The position numbers were made by a program, and so were the translations under genes. From Mantis religiosa (Eukaryota; Arthropoda; Insecta; Mantodea; Mantidae), in assembly GCA_030765055.1 (NCBI GenBank), contig JAUKNK010000057.1:2674001-2738000 (forward strand): a stretch of DNA of 64,000 bases, given 5' to 3'. Numbering within the stretch: position 1 is the stretch's first letter; each line of letters begins with the position of its first letter. The notes under the pieces were generated by a model. It was not told where the DNA came from, searched no databases, and worked only from the letters and a program-made list of their open reading frames with translations. Positions 1 through 9,377 of the stretch are shown piece by piece.

Positions 1-190
1 TTTAGTTCATGAAAATAAAGAGCCACACCAATGTTAAGTTTGTGATAAGAGGTTTACTTGGTTGTCAACTTTGAAAACATAATTTGGTTCATGAACGTAA
101 GTAGGCACACCAATGTAAGTTTTGTGATAAGAGCTTTAGTCGATTGTCACTTTTGAAAGTACATAGTTTGATTCATGACAGTAACAGCAC
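1..190 (-). pseudogene. Decayed C2H2 zinc-finger array relic
   Basis: Read on the minus strand, this stretch repeats at about 84 bp the same words found in the zinc-finger exon near 31-32 kb: the linker complement TTCATGAA, the H-x3-H region complement, and TTTGTGATAAG encoding the VCDK part of each finger. Two to three fingers can be traced, but insertions, deletions and substitutions leave no open frame. The closest resemblance is to the degenerate fingers at 31000-31080. It is most likely the decayed tail of a paralogous zinc-finger gene, or a fragment duplicated from it. The array probably extends beyond the left edge of the window, so its true length is unknown. Confidence 0.7.
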
Positions 191-559
191 ACAATAATGT
201 GTTAAATATTCATTGTCATGTTTCCTAACCAATAATTTGATTTCTGATATTGATTAGATGCCGCATTTCTGTTGAACAGAACTTGACTTTTGCTATTAAA
301 AATTACAATGAGTGTTAGCTAATGACTCCTCTGTTTTGTAAATCGTAGTTCATGCTACGCATTCAGTCTCTGGTTTGTCCACATGAGCTTTCTTCTGGTT
401 GCTGGCAGCTAATTGTTTTGAAGGAAGCATATTATAAAAATTGCTGGAGATCACACATCCAAGTATAGCTGAGGCCATCTTGCAAATGATTCATATGTTC
501 CAAAATGGTAAAACAGTAGTTTTTATCTCAGGTGTACATGTTTCGTCGGACCAACTGTT
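191..559. other. Unassigned AT-rich intergenic stretch
   Basis: No open frame, repeat family or RNA gene was recognised between the zinc-finger relic and the first mariner relic. Confidence 0.5.
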
Positions 560-1560
560 GAAGTGTGCAAGAAAAAGTCTGAGATAGTCATGCATTACGA
601 TAATAAATATGCGGTTAAAATAATACATGCGTTGTTGCTATGTGGTAATTTTAGCCATATGTTGAATATTATAGGTATTAATTCTAGCATTATCCTTGTC
701 AAACGTTGTGACAATAGAGACGAAAACACTAAGGATTTTCCACGTGCTGGAAGACCTAAGGTATGGAATATTGAACATACCCTAACTTATGTTCTTACAT
801 AAGAACTGGTGCTTCAAAGGATAACATACACCACACCGCATTAAGACACTTGTAAAATCATACAGAGTGTAGATCTGTACCTCATGAACTGACACCCCAT
901 TAGGCTGAACTTAGAGCGGATATCTGTCATCAGCTTATCCGTAATGCTATGGGTGATATATTTGTCAGCCTAATTGTCACTTGCGATGATCAATGTGAGT
1001 ATAACCGAAACCCAGATACCTCGAAAGAGCGGCTTGCTCCCTGCTAACCTGCCACATTCATCGTTAATAAAACCTCAATTCGGTACAAAAGTAATATTGT
1101 GTGTCTGGTGGAACTTTGAACGTTTGAATGACTTCAAGTATGTACCAAATGGGTGGGCGATTGTTGCGGAACTCATTCTCAACAACTTGAACGAGTTCAT
1201 GAAACTTTTAGACGGAGATACCCAGCATTAGTTAAACGAAATATAGTTCTATTGCAATAGGACCGAAATACACCTCATACTGCACCAAAAATCATTGAAT
1301 AATTCAGCAATTGTGAGGAATCAAACTGCTACCACACCCAGCATTCAGCCCTGTTCTTGCACCATCAGATTTTTTTAAATGATCCATTTTCTACGTGGAA
1401 GAAATGTTGATAACTTTGAAGCAGTTCAAATGGATGTCACCGAATTATTGGCATCAAAAACCAGAGACTGGTGCCATCATGTGATAATAAACCTCGCTGA
1501 ACTATGGTGAAAGACAATAGAATATAATGGCCTGTACTTTGGAAATTAGTTAATTGCTTG
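560..1560 (+). pseudogene. Decayed mariner transposase
   Basis: Conceptual translation in several frames follows the mariner transposase from the HTH linker (AGRPK) through the catalytic core. Visible motifs are a VPHELT-like linker, a degraded first catalytic motif (VTCDDQCEY where VTCDEKW is usual), ILCVWWNFE at 1095-1130, the VPNG word, an LLQ-D-N-xPHTA segment around 1245-1285, and a remnant of the SP-x-LAPSDF motif near 1345-1375. C-terminal text runs to about 1545. The longest open piece is 974-1231. Frameshifts and stops separate the segments and no terminal repeats could be paired, so this is a dead copy. It differs from the intact mariner at 6251-7585. Confidence 0.8.
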
Positions 1561-1826
1561 TCAGAACACATTTGAAATAATTGTTTTTCTTGAAAAATGA
1601 CACTAAATATGATACAGTGTCTATCTGTGTGTGTGAATGTTGTTTACGCTTTCAGTATTTGACTGAACTAAATACATTAGCATTTTTAAATAGAGAACTC
1701 AAAACAACTAATTGGTTATACGTATTTATGTCCTTTTAAACACGACACTAAGAAAAGTCTGAAGACAATTGCTCGATTATTCATATCACATTATCTTGCG
1801 ACCGGACAAACTTAATTTTATAAAGG

Positions 1827-2123
1827 TACTAATAGTAGTTTGTCTTCCGCCGTGACGTAGTGGACTGGAGGGTTGTGCTTTGGTTCCCTGTCACGGAATA
1901 AAGGATATAGGACCTGTGACCACTCAGGATCATCACGAAACTGATTAACTGCGTTAGGTAGCGAATCGTGGTCTGCAAAGCCAACATTCTTACTGCGGGT
2001 GCCACAGCTCCCATCTGTACAGGTTCTAAGATCGTATGTGGCCGTGAGGCCGGTAGAGGGGTTGTCAGACTCAGACAAACTTTGGGTAGTTACGTCGTGT
2101 GTTTAATTTACTAATAGTAGTTT
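1827..2123. mobile_element. 267-bp insertion flanked by 15-bp direct repeats
   Basis: The 15-mer TACTAATAGTAGTTT occurs at 1827-1841 and again at 2109-2123, bracketing 267 bp that are clearly more GC-rich than their surroundings. A perfect 15-bp flanking repeat is what a retroposition event leaves behind. The insert has no clear poly(A) or tRNA-like head. On the minus strand it is open from 2078 to 1818, giving 86 residues rich in D, N and P, which I do not recognise. It may be a SINE of unknown type or a fragment of processed transcript. Confidence 0.5.
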
Positions 2124-2336
2124 ATATGACGACATTTACCAAAATATTCCAGAGCAACCTTTACGCAGTAAGAAATTGTTGATGGTATTCCCAGGAGACG
2201 AGAGGCTTTCAACGAACGTAGTCGAGCTAACAGAACATTTTCCAACAAATCAACTTGCTAATAAGGGAATAAAATTACCAAATTACAAAAAAGTTTGGTT
2301 GTGTACACATATGACGTGTTCTACTCTTGTACAACT

Positions 2337-2710
2337 TGTAAAACACGCGAAGCCCTTATCTACATTAGCGCGGCTTGTGTACAGAAAGAGCCGGCAAATA
2401 AATATGGCTGAGATAAAGGACTTGCCGGCATAGATTAAGTTACGCTTCTGGAAGGTGGTAGAACATTCGGCTTCTTTATTGTTCTTGAACATTCTCGAAT
2501 TCATCAGTGAAGTATCTAAGAAGGCGACGACTCAACAAGAGTCAGTTGTGAACAGATGTAGTAACAAGAGTCGTAAACAGAGAGGAGTAAACAGCTGTAG
2601 AGAATTGTAACGGGAGCTGATGTTGTAAAGCGATGTAATCAGAACGCTGTTTGGCCATTGACCTTGGTAGACTGTGTGTATGTGTCGTAATGCTGTTACG
2701 TGAGAATTAT
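2337..2710 (+). mobile_element. Ty3/Gypsy LTR fragment
   Basis: This region is the reverse complement of the LTR at 51159-51564. Matching landmarks include the shared words around 2390-2440 (GCCGGCAAATAAATATGGC region), the strings AAGGCGACGACT near 2520 and ATCAGAACGCTG near 2640, in the same order. Similarity fades after about 2710, so the 3' end of the LTR is missing. It is oriented for transcription to the right. Confidence 0.7.
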
Positions 2711-2754
2711 TCAGAATGTATATATAGTATATATATGTATATTATAGTTCTTGC

Positions 2755-2840
2755 ACGTCATGGTGAAGGACGTCGTCGGCAGGAGGTTAAAGGATTTAAG
2801 GGTCGCATCGCCGGGACGCAACACATCTGCGCTCGGCTTA
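2755..2840 (+). pseudogene. Gypsy gag fragment
   Basis: Plus-strand translation gives DVVGRRLKDL, a word that also occurs in the gag-like ORF of the Gypsy element at 20526-21362 and on the minus strand near 50640-50680. Only about 28 codons are recognisable. It lies just downstream of the truncated LTR at 2337-2710, so the primer-binding site and the coiled-coil N-terminus were lost by an internal deletion. Confidence 0.65.
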
Positions 2841-2894
2841 TTTTTGTACCGGTAGGCATAAACTCGCACAGCAATACATCTTTTCTGTATACGT

Positions 2895-3300
2895 TTTTTT
2901 AGTTTCTGGAGTTGTGTAGTGCACCCAGATTTTATCGGCAGTGACAATTGAATCCAGCAATTCCTCGCCCTGTTCTCCATAGCGCTCTAGGAATCGATGG
3001 GCCGCTACAACACGTTACCGTTTATGGTCTTCGGTAAGCATTTCGGGGACACATCTCGCGCACACCTTGCGATAATGCAAACGTGCGGTCAAAATCTTGT
3101 CACTCGTAGTCTTACTGACTTCAGGGATCAGCTAGCACAGCTCGCGAAGAGTCACACGCCGATCTTAAAGTATTTCTTGTTCCACATTTGCAATTGTTTC
3201 GGCTGAAACCGAAAGCCGACCAGAACGCTGTTCGTCATGGACGTCTGTACGTCCGCCTTTGTACTCTCTTACCTACTCTAGAAAGTTTTTGACGTCTATA
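2895..3300 (-). pseudogene. Mariner transposase relic (N-terminal half)
   Basis: The minus strand translates, with stops, to a mariner transposase. From right to left on the plus strand come the HTH linker (GGRTDVHDEQRSGR, 3240-3285), a segment resembling the inter-HTH linker, RKVCARCVPEMLTEDHK (about 3040-3090), and the first catalytic region DSIVTADKIW where VTGDETW is expected (about 2925-2960). The C-terminal half is absent on this strand. It is abutted head-to-head by another mariner relic on the plus strand. It is non-functional because both the DE motif and the frame are lost. Confidence 0.75.
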
Positions 3301-4125
3301 AACTGTGGCTCATAAACTTCGCATAACTGAAGATGAACGTCAGTGGGTTAGTGCCTTTGGCACCCAACAAACGGATCTCTGCACGCAACTCGCACTTAAC
3401 GGAGGAAGTGATAGGCAGCTCCATCACAAACGGCTGCCAAGCCAGGACTAATGGTGCCACCTACACGTTGGTGACAGAAACATTACACATGAGACGTGTT
3501 TGTGCGCGATGGGTTTCAAGACTATTGATTCCCGAAGAAAAGAACATTCGCATGCAGGTCTGCACGCAGTTAAAGTTGATGTTAGAGGAAGATCCGGAGT
3601 TTCTATCAAACGCAGTCACTGGTGATGAAACTTGGCTACAAAATTTTCATCATGAGAGCACACAGCAAAGCAGAGTGTTGAAATATCCTTCATCACCAAC
3701 CCCCTAAAAAGCAAAAGTGGTTGCTTCTGCTGGGAAAGTTATGGTCATGTCATTCTTTGATATTCATGGAATGGTTTATCAGCATGTTGTACCTGCACAC
3801 AAATCAGTAACTGGACAATACTACAGGGATGTCCTGAAAACATTGCAAGTCCATATCAGGAGCAAAAGACCACATTTCCGTGAAGCAGACTGGATGCTGC
3901 CCCACGTTAAGGCCCGGCCGCATATTGCCAAAGTTATTGCTGAATATCTTGCAAAGATCGACTTGAAGTACATCCCTCACACTCCCTATGGTCCGATTTA
4001 GCCCATGTAACGTTTTTCTATTCCCTAACTTGAAGAAGCGCCTTCGTGGGAGGCATTATCCATCAGAAGCAGTGATAAAGCAGTCACGCAGAGATACATA
4101 TCCCTGTAGTCACCCCTAAGGTGGT
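3300..4125 (+). pseudogene. Mariner transposase relic with lost catalytic aspartates
   Basis: Open pieces at 3333-3707 and 3717-4001 read as a mariner transposase. MRRVCARWVSRLL precedes VTGDETW (the first catalytic Asp, intact, near 3620). Then come SAGKVMVM and a long block ending in the HVKARPH motif, where LHDNARPH is expected, so the second Asp is gone. The third motif (YSPDLAPCDF) has become PYGPI followed by a stop. The N-terminal HTH portion is scrambled and no inverted repeats were found. It is a dead copy, distinct in sequence from the intact mariner nearby. Confidence 0.8.
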
Positions 4126-4130
4126 GTGTT

Positions 4131-5690
4131 CCGAAATAAGAAAGCTAAAAGCAAATAAATCCCCTGGACATGATGGCGCCACTCAGATCATACTCCAGCA
4201 CCTTCCCAAGAGTGCCTTCATCCATTTGACGAGAATATTCGATGCTTGCTTCCACCTGCGCTACTTCTCGATCTTCTGGAGGGATGCTACTTGAAACCCG
4301 GCAACGATCCGGTCTTTCCCTGTAACTACCGATCAATCAGCGTTCTCCCAGTAGTCTCGAAAATATTTGACCGGCTGCTACTAGGCGGCCTGACTCCTCA
4401 TTTTGAGGACAGGAAATTCCTCCCGGATCCTCAGCCCGTCGTGGTAGCGTAGATGGTGGCGTGTCTGCCTCACGTTAAAGAGGTCCAGAGTTCGACTGTC
4501 GGTCAGGGTGAGTTACCTGGATAAGGATTCTTCCGGGGTATTCCCTTATCCTGTAGACGAATGTCGGGTAGCTCTAAGCTCCATGGACCGTGGACACATT
4601 TGAGCATCATTTCACCCATTTCATTCACCGTCCGATATGACAGCTCTGGAGGACGTAAAATTACCCCCCTCGCAGATCATCAGTTTGGTTTTCGGCGGGG
4701 GCACTCCACGACCTTTGACGACCAGTTGCTGTGACTGGTTGAGAGGGTAACCCTGGGTTTCCAGGAGAACCTCAAAACAATCGTGGTGCTGTTGGACGTG
4801 AAAAAGGCCTTTTGCGAACTCTTGCTATCAGGGTCTTCGGTACAGAATCAAGGAAGTTAACTTCCCTCCTCCCTATCTCACGCTGATCAGCAGTTTCCGC
4901 AGGAATCGCACTTCAGAGTGAGAGTGGAAGAAAAGCTTTCCAGTGTCAGGCCCAGAGCCGCGGGAGTCCCAGAGGGTAGTGTTCTATCACCGCTAATTTT
5001 CTCGGCCTACATGACTGACTTTCGCACGGAACCACAGAGAGTTACGTGCCAGTATGCAGACGATGACGTCATAATGGCATGTAATAAAAACGTTAAGTTC
5101 TGCTTGCCGCCACCGCACGCCAGCTCCGATTGATCGAGCGCTGGAGTGAGAAGTGGAGAGTGGCAATCAGTCCAGGGAAGGGCTCGGCTCTCGTCCTGGC
5201 TCAGGTCCGACGCTGGCAACCAACGAGATAACTGAGGTTGCGGTAGAGAAAAATCCCATGAGTTACTTCAGCCAAATACCTGGCTGTTCTGCTTCATCGT
5301 GGACTAAACTTCACTCCTCACGCCAAGGCCAAGGCCAGACTTGGACATGCTGCACCCAGACAGCTATTCCCTATTTTTAATTAAAAATGCCCACACACCT
5401 CAAACTGCGCCTGTATCAGGTGATTATTTCACCCATCATTTAGTAAGGGTGCGAGAACTGGGGATCGGCGGCTCCGACCACCGTCTGCAGACAACAGTAC
5501 GTGCTGAACTGGACTCTAAGAATGATCTACGATATTGGGCGCAGATGACCATCTTATATCCTTCACAAACGTTCCCAAATCCCTTGCATCGTGGACATGG
5601 CAAAGGAGAGATCTGGAGCCCCCCCACAACAAAATTTCTGTCCATCCCAATCAGCTGGTAAGCTCCTAGGGTCGGTATGACCACAAAGCT
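4131..5690 (+). pseudogene. Jockey-like non-LTR retrotransposon, RT relic
   Basis: Plus-strand frames give a non-LTR reverse transcriptase from the A-P-G-hDGI-like block (about 4150) through NYRSISVLPVVSKIFDRLL (4324-4378), an LP-D-Q/FGFR block interrupted by a SINE, GVPEGSVLSPLIF (4964-5000), QYADDDVI with the YxDD catalytic signature (5051-5075), then KAKARLGH and a C-terminal LKLRLYQVI / WGSA / LRMIYD block (5395-5540). That C-terminal block matches almost word for word the relic at 46409-46766, so both belong to one family. Multiple frameshifts and stops kill the ORF. The endonuclease half is missing, so the copy is 5'-truncated. The 3' end is not clearly marked. Confidence 0.85.
4435..4674 (+). 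mobile_element. tRNA-derived SINE inserted in the LINE RT
   Basis: The tRNA-like head has an A box around GTAGCGTAGATGG and a B box around GAGTTCGACTG, followed by the family body (TTACCTGGATAAGG ... ATGTCGGGTAGCTCTAAGC ... CCGATATGAC). The insertion is flanked by 9-bp duplications, GATCCTCAG at 4426-4434 and GATCATCAG at 4675-4683. These fall exactly where the RT reads LPDPQ before and DHQFGFR after, so the SINE duplicated one small piece of the coding sequence on entry. Confidence 0.9.
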
Positions 5691-6248
5691 GCTCGCAGAA
5701 GGAGGAGATACAGACTCTCGAAAGACGTCATGGGCTATTAGCCTGAGAGTACTTCTCTCCATCTATCCAACATCCCCAGACCCAGAAATGCGTCTGGAAT
5801 CCTTACCCTGCACAGAGATTCCTACACCCTCTGATCATGCTGACTGCACTCTGACCACCTTCAAGCGGGAAGACCAGGTGAAGGGAGCCGTGGGCATACA
5901 TAGGGTCTGTCTAGTGAACGCGAGTGTAGTTTGCCCCTCAAAGGCGACTCATCCTCCCGCCCACTAATGACCGTTATTAATCTATCTCCACAGTTCAGAA
6001 ATGGAACACTGTGGTTGAGGACCAACAGAAACCCTGATTTTCTCGAATGACCGTCCTATGTTTACTCCACTCCAAAGTTCTAACTTCCAGTTCATCTGTT
6101 TCTTTACGTGCAGAAATTCGTTGTGTGTCACGATGTGGAGACCATGGGAGGGAAATGCAGTTGTAAATGCATTTGAAGTATTAGATAACTTTTAGTCAAG
6201 GAAAATAAGCAAAGTGATGAGAATAGTGTGAATAACTGGGCCAAGTTA
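5691..6248 (+). other. Unassigned stretch, possible LINE 3' region
   Basis: This lies between the end of the Jockey-like RT and the mariner inverted repeat. An open frame at 5677-5967 has no recognisable domain. The first part may be the 3' untranslated region of the LINE. I see no poly(A) tail and no repeat unit that can be paired. Confidence 0.4.
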
Positions 6249-6250
6249 TA

Positions 6251-7585
6251 CGAGGGCTATCCAGAAAGTAGATTACGTTTTCGTCTGTTTCCGCTAGGGA
6301 CGGGGCTAGCGCGGCCATCTGGGGGTCAGAGCGTTGCGCAGCTCAGTCGGCATCTAGCCGTGCTAGTGAGAGGTTCGTGCTGTGCTCCGTTCAGATACTG
6401 TGACGGTTTGAAGTGTCTGCGTTAATTGAAAATCCCGCGAGCTGCGAGGTGTGTGCAGTAATAAGGTTTCTGACTGCAAAAAACTGTAAACCGACAGAAA
6501 TCTATCGGCAGCTTTGTGAAGTGTATGGGGACAACATTATCACTGAAGGTAGAGTGCGTCAGTGGGTCATCAGATTTAAAAATGGCCGAACCAATGTTCA
6601 CGACGAAGATCGAAGTGGGAGACCCAGCAGAGCGACTGCCGAACTTGTCGGAAAAGTCGATGCTAAGGTCCTTGAAAATCGAAGGTTCACAATAACGGAA
6701 CTTTCTTTGAGTTTTCCACAAATTTCGCGAAGTTTGTTGCACGAAATCATCAGCGAAAAGCTTGGTTACCACAAGTTTTGTGCAAGATGGATTCCAAAAA
6801 TCTTGACAGAGGACCACAAAAATCAGCGAATGGCTGCAGCGTTGAACTTTTTGGACGTTTACCATAAGGATGGTGACTCTTTACTCGATCGCATCGTTAC
6901 TGGTGACGAAACATGGGTGAAACACGTGAACTGTGAAACGAAATTGCAATCAATGCAGTGGGGGCACACAAGTTCTCCCCAAAAACCCAAGAAATGCATG
7001 CAAACAATGTCGGCAAGGAAGATGATGGCGACTGCTTTTTGGGACAGAAAAGGTGTGATTTTGGTGGACTTCCTGGAAAGAGGCACTACAATAAACTCTC
7101 AAAGGTATTGCCAAACTCTCCAAAAACTCAGAAGAGCCATTCAAAACAAGCGCAGAGGAATGTTGAGCTCTAAGATCTTGTTGATTCACGACAACGCCCG
7201 GCCACACACGGCAAATGTCACTCGTGAAGTTCTTGAATCTTTTAAGTGGGTGTTGTTTCCTCATCCGCCGTACAGTCCCGACCTGGCACCGAGCGACTTC
7301 CACCTATTCCCAGCAATGAAGAAGTGGCTGGCTATGCAGCGTTTTGATGACGACGCACAGCTGCAAGAAGAGGTAACTAAGTGGTTGAAGGCGCAGGCGG
7401 CCGAATTTTTCGACGAAGGAATTTCCAAGCTCGTACATCGCTACGATAAATGCCTTAATTTGAATGGTGACTATGTCGAAAAGTAGTATTTGAGTGTGGC
7501 TTTCATCTGTATATAATAAAATTTGTTTCCAATACTTTGTTTACTTTTTATTCCAAAACGTAATCTACTTTCTGGATAGCCCTCG
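6251..7585 (+). mobile_element. Complete mariner element with perfect TIRs
   Basis: A 1335-bp element with 31-bp terminal inverted repeats at 6251-6281 and 7555-7585 that are perfect reverse complements, each starting CGAGGGCTATCCAGAAAGTA. It is flanked by the TA target duplication expected for mariner (6249-6250 and 7586-7587). It contains one open transposase gene, a short 5' leader of about 160 bp and a short 3' region with an AATAAA-like ATAATAAA near 7513. It is the only element in the window whose ends and coding region both look undamaged. Confidence 0.95.
6413..7486 (+). CDS. Mariner transposase (DD34D), intact ORF
   Basis: This 357-codon ORF encodes the enzyme that excises and reinserts its own element at TA dinucleotides by binding the inverted repeats. 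Residues 1-110 hold the paired helix-turn-helix region: VIRFLTAKNCKPTEIYRQL, then the GRTNVHDEDRSGRP linker, then the second HTH. The catalytic core follows with VTGDETW (first Asp), LIHDNARPHT (second Asp) and YSPDLAPSDFHLF (third Asp). There are 34 residues between the second and third Asp, the mariner DD34D signature. The length is close to the usual 340-355 residues and there are no internal stops. The start at 6413 gives MSALIENPASCEV, which sits well against the family N-terminus. Whether it is active cannot be judged from sequence alone. Confidence 0.95.
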   Translation: MSALIENPASCEVCAVIRFLTAKNCKPTEIYRQLCEVYGDNIITEGRVRQWVIRFKNGRTNVHDEDRSGRPSRATAELVGKVDAKVLENRRFTITELSLSFPQISRSLLHEIISEKLGYHKFCARWIPKILTEDHKNQRMAAALNFLDVYHKDGDSLLDRIVTGDETWVKHVNCETKLQSMQWGHTSSPQKPKKCMQTMSARKMMATAFWDRKGVILVDFLERGTTINSQRYCQTLQKLRRAIQNKRRGMLSSKILLIHDNARPHTANVTREVLESFKWVLFPHPPYSPDLAPSDFHLFPAMKKWLAMQRFDDDAQLQEEVTKWLKAQAAEFFDEGISKLVHRYDKCLNLNGDYVEK

Positions 7586-7599
7586 TATTTGGAAAAGCC

Positions 7600-8260
7600 C
7601 CAAAAAGAAAATTTATAACGGGAAGTACTTCTAAGAAAAGTCAAGGGTAGGTTTTGAACACATATAAATATGAACTGACAAATAATTTTGGTAAGGGGTC
7701 GCGCAACGGAACGGATGATAAATTCTGGGTATTCACGAAAATACAGTACGAAATATTCTGACGAAAGGAATACCAAGACACCGATCAAGTGTGGAAACAA
7801 AGAAAACGTTTCTGTAAAGTAGATAATTTCACATGCAACTTGATTCATCGAAAAATTTATAGATCCTGTGCAAAAGAGAGAGCGCCCGCCTTTGAAGAAT
7901 TGGTTGAACATTTGTGATTTTCGTTATGGGCACTGCACCTTGCGCGGCCTTCTAAACGAGCTGGGTTTCAAATACCGCAATTTGAAAAAGATAAGGGTTA
8001 TTATGGAATCCATTAGAATTTAGCTTATATATACTGTCAAAATGAAGTTCTACAGTAATGGACATGAGATAATTTATTTAGACGAAACCTCGTATGATGC
8101 CCATGACGTACCGAGAAAGGTGGCAACCTTGCAGAAAGGTCTGGCAGAAGGCGGGTCATTGTTGTAAAACGATTATAAGGTTTCGTCAAAGGCAGCGGCC
8201 GACGTGCACATGAGTTAAGTAAACAGACTCTAACGCACGTGCGGCAGGTCAGATGCAGCC
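7600..8260 (+). pseudogene. Decayed DDE_3-type transposase relic
   Basis: Plus-strand translation in shifting frames gives GLLNELGFKYRNLKK near 7950-7995, an ESIRI-like word near 8008, and IIYLDETSYDAHDV at 8070-8108 followed by a KG-LAEGG block. The hydrophobic strand ending in DET is the first catalytic motif of the DDE_3 (IS630/Tc1-like) transposases common in insects. This family is distinct from the mariners here. The upstream part (7600-7910) is open in pieces only. No inverted repeats were found, and the second half of the catalytic domain is missing or unrecognisable. Confidence 0.6.
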
Positions 8261-8493
8261 AGCATCGTACTTGGACGCTGCGTGACTGGGCGGCAGCCTG
8301 AGCGGCTTAAACCGAACAGATCAGAGTAACCTATACTCAGACACACACGCTTGAGACAAACAACAATCTTTTATTGCAGCCCAGATGAAGTCGAAATAAG
8401 CGGCTACGTGCTGTGGCGAAGACACCCCCATTCACTCAGGTTAACCAGAGTGACCTGAATCTTCTGCTGGTCTGCTGGTCTGGTCTGCAGCAC

Positions 8494-8630
8494 TACCCGA
8501 AATTCGTCTGTCAAGATAAGGGAAACCCCCGAAATAACCTTATCCAGGTAACTGACCCTAACCGAGATTCGAAGAGGGACCTTTTGAATGTGGGGCAGAA
8601 ACGCTGTCATCTACGCTATTGAGCGGGCTG
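8494..8630 (-). mobile_element. SINE fragment (head and central body)
   Basis: Minus-strand copy of the same tRNA-derived SINE. It matches from TACCCGAAATTCGTCTG (body) through AACCTTATCCAGGTAACTG and the B-box complement GAGATTCGAAG to the head GAGCGGGCT. The 3' third is replaced by unrelated sequence. The right flank (8631-8820, TGAGAAGTACAT onwards, then ACGCTCGAAAAAATG and GACAGATGTCAAACTT) is shared with the duplicated units at 14.6-16.4 kb, so this is a third, damaged copy of that larger repeat. Confidence 0.75.
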
Positions 8631-8830
8631 AGAAGTACATATTAATCAATTACGCTCGAAAAAATGTTTAAAAAATGACAGATGTCAAACTTAAAATAAC
8701 AATCAATTTGTTTTTTTTATCATATTCGTTAAAAAGCCTGTCTCTATGATGCTAAAACCGCTAGTGATGTACGTTTTATCTTCACATGTTAGGGCTATAC
8801 ATCTTCCATTTAACACAGATGAGCCTGGAA
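8631..8830. repeat. Flank of a dispersed repeat unit (third copy)
   Basis: This shares ordered words with 15150-15330 and 16303-16425: ATTACGCTCG, GACAGATGTCAAACTTAAA, GTCTCTATGATGCTAAAACC and CTAGTGATGTACGTTTTATC. It extends the unit that carries the minus-strand SINE beyond the SINE itself. Confidence 0.65.
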
Positions 8831-8889
8831 AAAACTAATGTAAATATAATAACGAATAACTAATGTAATAATTAATGTAATGTAATCAT

Positions 8890-9290
8890 AAATAATGTCA
8901 TGATTGTGATAAAGTGTATATTGGAAAGACAAAACGTAATTTAGAAATCACAACAAAAGAACATTTTCGTAACATTAAGTATAAACAAACTGATAAATCG
9001 ACCGTAGTAAATCATTTTTGGTCATTTAACCATGAAATAAATCCTGAAGTTAAATTATTAAAACAATTAAATGGTCAGATAAATTTAGTGGTTTGGGAAA
9101 TATATTTATTTTAAATAACAAACATCGCGTAATAAATTTTGAAATACCGGCAGTCGATTCTGTTTTTAAATTTGTTTTATATTCATGTTTTGGTAATACT
9201 AACAAGGACATACCAACATCTAGCGCTCGTAAGCAACAGGTGAAGATGTGTATAAGTATACATGAACCAGCGATCCTGAAGAATTTATAA
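8890..9290 (+). pseudogene. Penelope-like element 3' relic (GIY-YIG domain)
   Basis: The plus strand reads CDKVYIGKTKRNL, then EHFRNIKYKQ, then NHFWSFNHEINPE and the terminal RVINFEIPAVDSVFKF block. This is the C-terminal GIY-YIG endonuclease domain of Penelope-like elements, with the same order of motifs as in the larger copy at 37.6-41.5 kb. Most of it is open (8914-9114, continued in a second frame 9093-9290). The reverse transcriptase is absent. The closest relative in this window is the relic at 41797-42260. Confidence 0.8.
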
Positions 9291-9377
9291 CAATTATCAT
9301 AATTTCCTATGAGATAAGAGAAGTTTAAAGTTACGAATTATTAATTGAGTATATATTTGTTTGCTTCACTGTTAATA

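Noticed and set aside
6859..7303. Minus-strand frames inside the mariner
   Set aside because: Antisense shadows of the intact transposase.
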